A stretch of DNA of 11,986 bases from Clostridia bacterium (GTDB lineage Bacteria; Bacillota; Clostridia; Oscillospirales; CAG-272), in NCBI GenBank assembly GCA_017452565.1, contig JAFTMF010000147.1, forward strand, positions 1 to 11,986, given 5' to 3'. Positions 6,932 through 11,986 of this stretch are shown piece by piece (position 1 is the first letter of the stretch; each line of letters opens with the position of its first letter). The notes below the pieces were generated by a model. It searched no databases. It saw nothing but the letters and a program-made list of their open reading frames with translations, and was not told where the DNA came from. Both the position numbers and the translations under genes were made by a program.

Positions 6932-6962
6932 AGAGTATCCCTCCTTGGATCGTGATACTCAT

Positions 6963-6968
6963 AGTATA
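6963..6968 (-). promoter_or_regulatory. Possible -10 box of the DUF4177 gene
   Basis: Read on the - strand this is TATACT, 31 bases before the start codon. The region where the -35 should be is the T-rich tail of the upstream terminator and gives no good TTGACA match, so support is modest. Confidence 0.4.
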
Positions 6969-6973
6969 TGCCC

Positions 6974-7014
6974 AAAAAACAAACAAAAAAACGCCCGCAG
7001 GCGTTTTTTTGTTT
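6974..7014 (-). terminator. Terminator of the oxidative-stress operon
   Basis: Transcribed on the - strand, an AT-flanked stem with the core GGCG/CGCC (6992-6995 with 7000-7003, extended by seven A-T pairs and more) and a 4-base loop is followed by a long T-rich tract. It begins about 30 bases after the fusion stop codon. It separates the peroxidase genes from the DUF4177 gene. Confidence 0.9.
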
Positions 7015-7045
7015 TTATAAAGTACTTGAAAACGGGAGAATCACC

Positions 7046-8257
7046 TTACTTGAACCGTCTCTTCAGCATTCCCTCGAAGGCTTTGCCGTGACGGGCTTCG
7101 TCTCTGCCCATTTCGTGGACGGTATCGTGGATAGCGTCCAGATTCAGTGCCTTTGCACGCTTAGCAAGGTCAAACTTGCCGGCGGTAGCACCGTATTCGG
7201 CCTCTACTCTCACTCGAAGGTTTTCCTCGGTGGAGGTGGAGACTACGTCGCCCAGCAGTTCGGCAAACTTTGCGGCGTGCTCCGCCTCTTCCCAAGCGGC
7301 TTTTTCGAAATACTTTCCGATTTCGGGATAGCCCTCGCGGTGTGCTACTCTTGCCATTGCCAGATACATACCCACTTCCATACACTCGGCATTGAAGTTG
7401 GCACGCAGATCGGCGATAATGTCCTCGGGCGTGCCCTTGGCAACGCCTACCACGTGCTCAGCCGCCCAAGTGCGGTCGGCAGACTGCAAATTGAACTTAT
7501 CGGCAGGTGCCTTGCAGATGGGGCACACGTCGGGCGCAGACTCACCCTCGTGAACGTAGCCGCAAACGGCGCAAACGTACTTCTTACTTCCGGTAGCAGG
7601 AGCAGAAACAGGGGTAGCGGATGCCGCCACTGCAGGAGCTGCCTCGCCGCCGATTTTTTCGAAATCTTCCACACCGTGCTTGCACAGAGGGCAGATAAAG
7701 TCGGCAGGGAGTTCCTCTCCCTCGTGAATATAGCCGCAAACCTTGCAGCGCCAGCCGGTCTTGGTGGTGGCAGGCTTGGGGGCGGATGCCTTGATCACCG
7801 TCTGATAGTAACCGTAGGTGCAGTTATTGGCAGATGCCAGCACCTCGCCGTCTACCACCTCTCCGATGAAGAGAGTGTGGCTTCCCAGATCGTGGGACTC
7901 GGTCACGGTCAGGGACAGGAAGGAGCTTGCCCACTTAGTGAGGTAGTAAAGACCGTTCTCGCTTCTTGCCACGTCGGTGAAAGTGGCAAATTTATCGGTA
8001 TCTCTGCCCGACTGCATTCCAAAGTGCTGGAACAGAGAGAAGGGTGCATCGGTGGTAATGGCGGACAGATTGCAACGTCCGGTTGCCGCAATCATATCGT
8101 GGGTGTAAGTGCCCTTGATGACTGCAATAGACACACGGGTGGGATTGTTGGCAACCTGCACTGCCGTGTTGATGATAGAGGCGTTATCGCGGCCGTTTTG
8201 CTGTGCGGACAGCAGGTACACACCGTAGGTGAGATTATATAATGCTTTCGGATTCAT
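7046..8257 (-). CDS. Flavin reductase-rubredoxin-rubredoxin-rubrerythrin fusion (predicted NAD(P)H peroxidase)
   Basis: A four-part redox fusion of 403 aa. The ATG at 8257 follows GAGGA and matches the start of flavin-reductase-like domains. Residues 1-155 form an FMN-binding split barrel like that of high-molecular-weight rubredoxins (Hrb). Residues 169-203 are a rubredoxin (Cys171, 174, 189, 192). After an Ala/Pro-rich linker comes a second, shorter rubredoxin of the reverse-rubrerythrin type (Cys229, 232, 245, 248). Residues 263-403 are a rubrerythrin di-iron domain with Glu291 and the ExxH motifs E324-H327 and E387-H390. By family knowledge, electrons would pass from NAD(P)H to flavin, to the FeS4 sites, to the di-iron centre that reduces H2O2 to water in the cytoplasm. 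That the chain is self-sufficient is inference. It lies 80 bases after a PepSY-like lipoprotein gene and ends at a terminator. Confidence 0.9.
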   Translation of the reverse strand: MNPKALYNLTYGVYLLSAQQNGRDNASIINTAVQVANNPTRVSIAVIKGTYTHDMIAATGRCNLSAITTDAPFSLFQHFGMQSGRDTDKFATFTDVARSENGLYYLTKWASSFLSLTVTESHDLGSHTLFIGEVVDGEVLASANNCTYGYYQTVIKASAPKPATTKTGWRCKVCGYIHEGEELPADFICPLCKHGVEDFEKIGGEAAPAVAASATPVSAPATGSKKYVCAVCGYVHEGESAPDVCPICKAPADKFNLQSADRTWAAEHVVGVAKGTPEDIIADLRANFNAECMEVGMYLAMARVAHREGYPEIGKYFEKAAWEEAEHAAKFAELLGDVVSTSTEENLRVRVEAEYGATAGKFDLAKRAKALNLDAIHDTVHEMGRDEARHGKAFEGMLKRRFK

Positions 8258-8282
8258 ATTCGTTCCTCGTTTTGATAAAATA

Positions 8283-8316
8283 GTCGCTATGCGCAGTCGC
8301 ATTACATAGTTGCGAC
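8283..8316 (-). other. Imperfect inverted repeat in the leader of the fusion gene
   Basis: Two mutually exclusive pairings can be drawn: GTCGCTATG (8283-8291) with CATAG and CGAC (8305-8316, with a 3-base bulge), or the inner stem ATGCG/CGCAT (8289-8293 with 8298-8302). It lies between the lipoprotein stop and the fusion ribosome site. I see no clear promoter in this 80-base gap. A regulatory role is unproven. Confidence 0.35.
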
Positions 8317-8337
8317 GGAATGGGGGCTGTTGGTGCC

Positions 8338-8625
8338 TCAGTGGCTGTGATTGCCAAATCCTTTGTGAAGGATCTCACCTTCGGTAGAGATCACGTACAC
8401 GAAGGGCAGACCGTCTACGGTAACGTAGATGTCATAGCAGGCCACGTTTTCAAAGGTTCCGTTGTGGACGTGAGGTTCACCGGCATTTTCGGCCTTGTCG
8501 CCCAGATCGTTCATCACAATCTGCACTGCCTCTTCGGAGGTAATTTCCTTTTTGGGCTGGCAAGCGCAGAGCATACCGCAGAGGATGCACACCACTGCCA
8601 GCAGGGCGAAGAGTCGCTTGGTCAT
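8338..8625 (-). CDS. Small His-rich PepSY-like lipoprotein
   Basis: The ATG at 8625 (95 aa) has AAGGAG 7 bases upstream, whereas an in-frame ATG 24 bases earlier overlaps that ribosome site. A lipoprotein signal ends in the lipobox LCAC, with Cys22 as lipid site. The mature part begins with ITSEEAVQIVMNDLG, a pattern typical of PepSY-type domains, followed by YDIYVTVDGLPFVYVISTEGEIL. Histidines at 52, 54, 87, 93 and 95, including the terminal GNHSH, could bind metal. It sits between rubrerythrin and the peroxidase fusion on the same strand, so a link to peroxide or metal handling at the membrane is a guess by context. No function is known. Confidence 0.75.
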   Translation of the reverse strand: MTKRLFALLAVVCILCGMLCACQPKKEITSEEAVQIVMNDLGDKAENAGEPHVHNGTFENVACYDIYVTVDGLPFVYVISTEGEILHKGFGNHSH

Positions 8626-8665
8626 AACCTTTCTCCTTGTCGTTGTCATTTCATTGCACCACCAA

Positions 8666-8704
8666 TACGGTTACACCTCGCTGGTTTTGCGAAATGTAAC
8701 CGTA
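8666..8704 (-). other. Intercistronic hairpin after rubrerythrin
   Basis: TACGGTTACA (8666-8675) pairs perfectly with TGTAACCGTA (8695-8704), and an inner TCGC/GCGA stem (8678-8681 with 8689-8692) continues it across a 2x2 internal loop. No T-run follows on the - strand, so it is not a standard terminator. It may partially end, process or protect the rubrerythrin message, raising its level relative to the two genes behind it. Confidence 0.6.
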
Positions 8705-8722
8705 CCGTGCTATTTATTTCAA

Positions 8723-9262
8723 TTATTTCTTGAAGTAGCGGTTCAGCAGACCTTCGAATGCCTTGCCGTGGCGAGCTTCGTCGCGAGCCATCTCGTGAAC
8801 GGTGTCGTGGATCGCATCCAGGTTCAGTGCCTTTGCGCGCTTTGCCAGATCGGTCTTGCCTGCGGTAGCGCCGTTCTCAGCGTCTACGCGAACCTTCAGG
8901 TTCTCCTCGGTGGAAGCGGAAACTACTTCGCCCAGCAGTTCTGCGAACTTAGCTGCGTGCTCTGCTTCTTCCCAAGCTGCCTTTTCCCAGTACAGACCGA
9001 TTTCGGGGTAGCCCTCGCGATGAGCAACTCTTGCCATTGCCAGGTACATACCAACCTCCATGCACTCGCCGTTGAAGTTGGCGCGGAGATCTTCCATAAT
9101 ATCTTCGGGAGCACCCTGTGCTACGCCAACGATATGCTCAGCAGCCCAAGTCTTTTCGCCGGACTCTTCCTTTACCATATCCTTGCCGCAAATGGGGCAC
9201 TTTGCAGGGGGATTGTCGCCTTCATAAACATAACCGCAAACGGGACATACGTATTTTGCCAT
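8723..9262 (-). CDS. Rubrerythrin, reverse type (N-terminal rubredoxin)
   Basis: Rubrerythrins reduce H2O2 to water in the cytoplasm of anaerobes with electrons from NADH through rubredoxin partners. The ATG at 9262 (179 aa) follows GAGG by about 8 bases; a longer frame to 9292 has no better ribosome site. The rubredoxin comes first: Cys6, 9, 22, 25 (CPVCGYVYEG ... CPICG). The di-iron domain follows, with Glu66, E99-H102 and E162-H165 (ExxH twice). This order, opposite to classical rubrerythrin, is that of clostridial reverse rubrerythrin. By my count its last 140 residues differ at about 18 positions from the C-terminal module of the nearby fusion. It is first in a PerR-box operon. Confidence 0.95.
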   Translation of the reverse strand: MAKYVCPVCGYVYEGDNPPAKCPICGKDMVKEESGEKTWAAEHIVGVAQGAPEDIMEDLRANFNGECMEVGMYLAMARVAHREGYPEIGLYWEKAAWEEAEHAAKFAELLGEVVSASTEENLKVRVDAENGATAGKTDLAKRAKALNLDAIHDTVHEMARDEARHGKAFEGLLNRYFKK

Positions 9263-9317
9263 AATAAATACCTCTTCATTCATTGATTTCATTCCGGTTG
9301 AAGTTGATTTTTAGGAA

Positions 9318-9341
9318 TGATTACTGTTATCATAATTATAA
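9318..9341 (-). promoter_or_regulatory. Overlapping PerR and Fur-type operators
   Basis: TTATCATAATTATAA at 9327-9341 matches the Bacillus PerR box TTATAATNATTATAA at 13 of 14 fixed positions and covers the -10 box. TGATTACTGTTATCA at 9318-9332 is a second palindrome matching the Fur box TGATAATNATTATCA at 12 of 14 positions and sits at the predicted start of transcription. A metal-dependent Fur-family repressor, most likely PerR, bound here would block RNA polymerase. PerR control of rubrerythrin genes is established in clostridia; binding here is inferred. Confidence 0.8.
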
Positions 9342-9362
9342 CATAGATTTGCCGTTTGTCAA
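9335..9362 (-). promoter_or_regulatory. Sigma-A promoter of the rubrerythrin operon
   Basis: On the - strand TTGACA (9357-9362) and TATAAT (9335-9340) are 16 bp apart, both exact consensus. Transcription should start near 9328, giving a leader of about 65 bases. Confidence 0.9.
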
Positions 9363-9462
9363 TAGGTTTGCAAAAGATATTTTGTAAACAAAATATGAAC
9401 TCACCAAAGCAGAATTTCCAACAATTACCGCTAAGATTTTGAAAAATTAACAATTGGATCTG

Positions 9463-9491
9463 TTGCAATCTTCTTCCAATGATGATATACT
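9463..9491 (+). promoter_or_regulatory. Upstream promoter (P1) of the large lipoprotein gene
   Basis: TTGCAA (9463-9468) and TATACT (9486-9491) are 17 bp apart, nine of twelve consensus bases. Its transcript would carry a leader of nearly 90 bases that contains a hairpin. Confidence 0.6.
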
Positions 9492-9502
9492 ATAAATAGG
9501 AA

Positions 9503-9525
9503 AGTTTGCTCTTTTTCCGCAAACT
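9503..9525 (+). other. Hairpin in the P1 leader
   Basis: AGTTTGC (9503-9509) pairs with GCAAACT (9519-9525) around a 9-base pyrimidine-rich loop. It lies between P1 and P2 and may be an operator or leader structure. Confidence 0.4.
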
Positions 9526-9531
9526 GTGACT

Positions 9532-9559
9532 TTGCAATTTCTTTTCCTCATTATATAAT
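9532..9559 (+). promoter_or_regulatory. Downstream promoter (P2) of the large lipoprotein gene
   Basis: TTGCAA (9532-9537) and an exact TATAAT (9554-9559) are 16 bp apart, 26 bases before the start codon. It shares the TTGCAA -35 with P1. Confidence 0.6.
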
Positions 9560-9584
9560 ATATATGACTCGGAGATCTATTTTT

Positions 9585-11986
9585 ATGAAACGAAAATGGT
9601 TAGCAGCAATCTTATCTGCTGCTATGCTCTTCCCCACGGTAACCGGACTGGTCTCCTGCACCAAGCAGGGATCCACCAATACACCGCCTACAGTAACCGA
9701 CACCCCCGTCACACCGCCTCAGACTACACAGCCCCTCACCTCCGCCCGTGCGGTAGATAAGGGCGATATGATCTATTATCTGGATAGCGATGGTGCGCTA
9801 TGGGCCAGTTATTCCGATCACTCCACTCACATTGCGCCGCTGGACGCATCCCAAATCTGTATCGAGGGCGAAACCCTTTGGTATGCATCGGGCAGCGTGC
9901 TGTCTACCTACAACCTTGCCACCGGCTCTACCTCGGAATACACCCGACAGACCGGCGAAATCACCACCTTTGCCATCTGTGGCGAGGCGGTCTACTATCT
10001 CTGCGAGGACAAGCCCTATCGAAACGACGATCTGCTGATTGATCTGTCTGCCCGCACCGCTCCCGATGGCAGCTCCCTTGCCGCCGTCTGCGACTTTGAG
10101 CTGCGGGAGGAGGACACTATTCTGCTGTTCCTCCCCAATCCTCACTATCAGGACGAGGATACCACCCCGGGCTACCTGCTCTCGGATCGCAACGATACCT
10201 TCATTACATATCAGTACACCATTTCCACCGACACGCTGACGCTATACGATTACGAAGCAGGCGAGGGCAGCGAATCGGAAACCACCGATGCCGATAACAT
10301 CGTCATCAACGGCTGGACGCTCCCCTTCGAGGATTATCCGGTTGGATCCTATTTCTCCCAGAATGGTGAGGCTTGTACCTGCCACGTGGTGGGCGGCTGT
10401 GTAACCAATACTAAAAAGGGCGAAAACTGCATCCGCTACTGGCCAAACAAATCCAATCCGCAGATCGACCTGCGAGGCGTGCAGTGTATGGGCTTTGCCC
10501 GTTTCTGCCAATGGCGTCTGTTCGGCGTTCACGATTACGGCAACAGCACCGATTTCTACAATGCCTTCGGCAAGAAACTGGCCGCCGGCAGCTGGACTGC
10601 CAACACGGTAAAAAACACCTTCACCGAGGTAGGCCCCGGCGGACATATCCGCACCGGCGCAGGACACTCTCTGTTCGTAATCTCGGTCACCGCCACCGGC
10701 TTCGTTACCTACGAATGCAATACCAGCGATAAAGACTGCAAAATCTACACCCGTCAGTGGACTTGGGATAGCTTCTACCGCTACGCGCGTTCCCGAGAAC
10801 TCCTCTACTATAATATGCCTCGGGACTACACGCCTCCCGAAATCCCCCCCACAGAGGAAAGCTATCAGACCGGTTCTTACCGTGTGGCGGCAGACGGCGG
10901 TCTGAACCTCCGTGCAGAGGCAACCACCGATTCCGAGCGTCTGACCCTCATCCCCAACGGTACCATTCTCCAAATCACCGCCATTCAGAAGGTCGGCACC
11001 TATCATTGGGGCTATACCACCTACGATGGCAAATCCGGCTGGGTACGGCTGGACTACACCGTTTATCAAAGCGCCAAGGTAGCTTCGATTCAAATCACCT
11101 CTCTCCCCGACAAAGTCAACTACACGGTGGGCGACCAGTTCTCCACCGCCGGTATGACGGTGGACGCCAAGTTTACCGACGGTACCGCCTTCGATATCGC
11201 AGGCTACACCTGTTCGGGCTATAATATGGAAGAGGCGGGCACTTATACCGTCAAGGTCACCTACGGTAGCTTCAGCGACAGCTTTACCATCACGGTAAAA
11301 GAAAAAGTGATCGTTCCCACGTCGCTGACCTTGGAGCTGAGCAGTATCACTCTTCTGGTTGGCGATACCTACACCCTCAGCTACGTCCTCCTGCCTGAAG
11401 ACACCACTCAGAAAACCGTCACTTGGACCACTACCGATCGCTATACCGCCACCATCTCCGACGGCACCATCAATGCAGTGGGCTCGGGAACTGCCGTCAT
11501 CAAGGCTACTACCGAAAACGGCATCACCGCCACCTGTCGGGTCACGGTTATCACTATGCCTACCGGCACCAACTGGTCTGCTACCGAGGAAGGCGCACCC
11601 CTGAGCTCCCTTCCCTTCGGTATTGAGGCGGTGGACTACTCCATCCGCTACCGTCTGCCCGAAGGAAACGGCTGGGGTGAATGGATCTACGCCGACGAAA
11701 TTCCCTCCGATCTCACCAAATATCAATGCCAATTCCGCTCCTTCACCGCCACCTTCGTGAATACGCTGGACGGTCAGACGGTAGATCTCTTCACCGTGGA
11801 GCTGAACCAAGTCATTGATCTGAAGGACTACACCCTCCAAAAGGACGGCTACCTCTTCACCGGATGGTACACCGATCCCCAAGCAGCGGAAGCCCACGAC
11901 ACCTCCCGTGCCGCCTCCCGCAAGACCACCGTCACCAAGGACCTGCTGCTCTACGCCGGCTGGATTCCGCTGGATCAGATGGCGGC
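9585..11986 (+). CDS. Large multidomain surface lipoprotein, C-terminus cut by window end
   Basis: The frame from the ATG at 9585 (GGAG 10 bases upstream) stays open to the window end, giving 800 codons with no stop. The lipobox is LVSC, with Cys25 as lipid site. A Thr/Pro-rich linker (about 27-53) follows. Residues 55-255 hold Tyr/Gly strands like solute-sensing propeller repeats. Residues 255-425 form a Cys-rich domain with cysteines 264, 266, 272 and 282, then VQCMGFARFCQWRLFG (Cys301) and GAGHSLFV (His361). The order resembles papain-like or NlpC/P60/CHAP hydrolases, but I cannot place it in a named family. An SH3 domain follows (about 432-492, LNLRAEAT ... GWVRLDY), then an Ig-like domain (498-574, LPDKVNYTVGDQF), a Big_2 domain (577-658) and the start of an InlB/Listeria-Bacteroides repeat (GYLFTGWYTDP). 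SH3 and Ig-like domains suggest cell-wall or polymer binding outside the cell. Confidence 0.85.
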   Translation, partial: MKRKWLAAILSAAMLFPTVTGLVSCTKQGSTNTPPTVTDTPVTPPQTTQPLTSARAVDKGDMIYYLDSDGALWASYSDHSTHIAPLDASQICIEGETLWYASGSVLSTYNLATGSTSEYTRQTGEITTFAICGEAVYYLCEDKPYRNDDLLIDLSARTAPDGSSLAAVCDFELREEDTILLFLPNPHYQDEDTTPGYLLSDRNDTFITYQYTISTDTLTLYDYEAGEGSESETTDADNIVINGWTLPFEDYPVGSYFSQNGEACTCHVVGGCVTNTKKGENCIRYWPNKSNPQIDLRGVQCMGFARFCQWRLFGVHDYGNSTDFYNAFGKKLAAGSWTANTVKNTFTEVGPGGHIRTGAGHSLFVISVTATGFVTYECNTSDKDCKIYTRQWTWDSFYRYARSRELLYYNMPRDYTPPEIPPTEESYQTGSYRVAADGGLNLRAEATTDSERLTLIPNGTILQITAIQKVGTYHWGYTTYDGKSGWVRLDYTVYQSAKVASIQITSLPDKVNYTVGDQFSTAGMTVDAKFTDGTAFDIAGYTCSGYNMEEAGTYTVKVTYGSFSDSFTITVKEKVIVPTSLTLELSSITLLVGDTYTLSYVLLPEDTTQKTVTWTTTDRYTATISDGTINAVGSGTAVIKATTENGITATCRVTVITMPTGTNWSATEEGAPLSSLPFGIEAVDYSIRYRLPEGNGWGEWIYADEIPSDLTKYQCQFRSFTATFVNTLDGQTVDLFTVELNQVIDLKDYTLQKDGYLFTGWYTDPQAAEAHDTSRAASRKTTVTKDLLLYAGWIPLDQMA

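Larger units (their letters stand above)
9263..9584. other. Divergent AT-rich intergenic region
   Basis: This 322-base gap separates the rubrerythrin operon (-) from the large lipoprotein gene (+). It holds the PerR-type operator and promoter for the former (9318-9362) and two tandem promoters with a hairpin for the latter. Bases 9363-9460 are AT-rich with no gene, repeat or RNA that I can support. Confidence 0.8.

Noticed and set aside
6968..8242. 424-codon open frame on the + strand
   Set aside because: It is the antisense shadow of the peroxidase fusion and runs through that operon's terminator.
10242..11897. 551-codon open frame on the - strand
   Set aside because: It is antisense to the large lipoprotein, whose frame has a signal peptide and recognisable SH3 and Ig-like domains. 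The - frame has no known motif and arises from codon bias.
1..11986. CRISPR array, tRNA, rRNA, insertion sequence or prophage genes
   Set aside because: No regularly spaced repeats, cloverleaf sequences, transposase or phage-like proteins were seen on either strand.

Overview
The window looks like chromosome from a spore-forming, strictly anaerobic Clostridia member, probably an Oscillospiraceae/Ruminococcaceae-type gut bacterium. This rests on the spoIIGA-sigE sporulation pair, two rubrerythrin-type peroxidases, lipoproteins with Thr-rich linkers, strong AGGAGG-like ribosome sites, TTGACA/TATAAT promoters and moderate to slightly high GC coding DNA with AT-rich gaps. I could not search databases, so the taxonomy is inference. 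I see no tRNA, rRNA, CRISPR array, transposase or phage gene.

Left part (1-2370, + strand). A terminator from an upstream gene is followed by a Spo0A-type promoter, then spoIIGA (the membrane protease that activates sigma-E) and sigE (pro-sigma-E). sigG, which follows sigE in Bacillus, is absent at this position. A strong hairpin separates sigE from an independently promoted Nudix hydrolase, which ends in a hairpin terminator.

Middle part (2392-6722). A 431-aa lipoprotein with a Cys-rich module and a lipocalin-like C-terminus lies on the - strand. Upstream of it on the same strand is a FruK-like PfkB sugar-phosphate kinase. A back-to-back promoter pair then separates the kinase from a + strand LUD-domain protein and a membrane-anchored SGNH/GDSL hydrolase. 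A 13-bp bidirectional hairpin terminator closes this block.

Right-middle part (6725-9362, - strand): an oxidative-stress block. In transcription order it holds a PerR-box promoter, a rubrerythrin, a hairpin, a small His-rich PepSY-like lipoprotein, and a 403-aa fusion (flavin reductase, rubredoxin, second rubredoxin, rubrerythrin) ending at a strong terminator. A DUF4177 small protein follows. The fusion appears to carry a whole electron path, from NAD(P)H through flavin and rubredoxins to a di-iron peroxidase, on one chain. Its C-terminal module is close to 87% identical to the free rubrerythrin next door.

Right end (9463-11986, + strand). Tandem promoters precede a large surface lipoprotein cut by the window edge. 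It has a Cys/His domain resembling papain-like or NlpC/P60 hydrolases, then an SH3 domain, two bacterial Ig-like domains and the start of an InlB-type repeat.

The most noteworthy items are the four-domain peroxidase fusion with its PerR operator, the unassigned Cys/His domain in the large lipoprotein, and the spoIIG promoter, which retains a long -35/-10 spacing and a 0A box.
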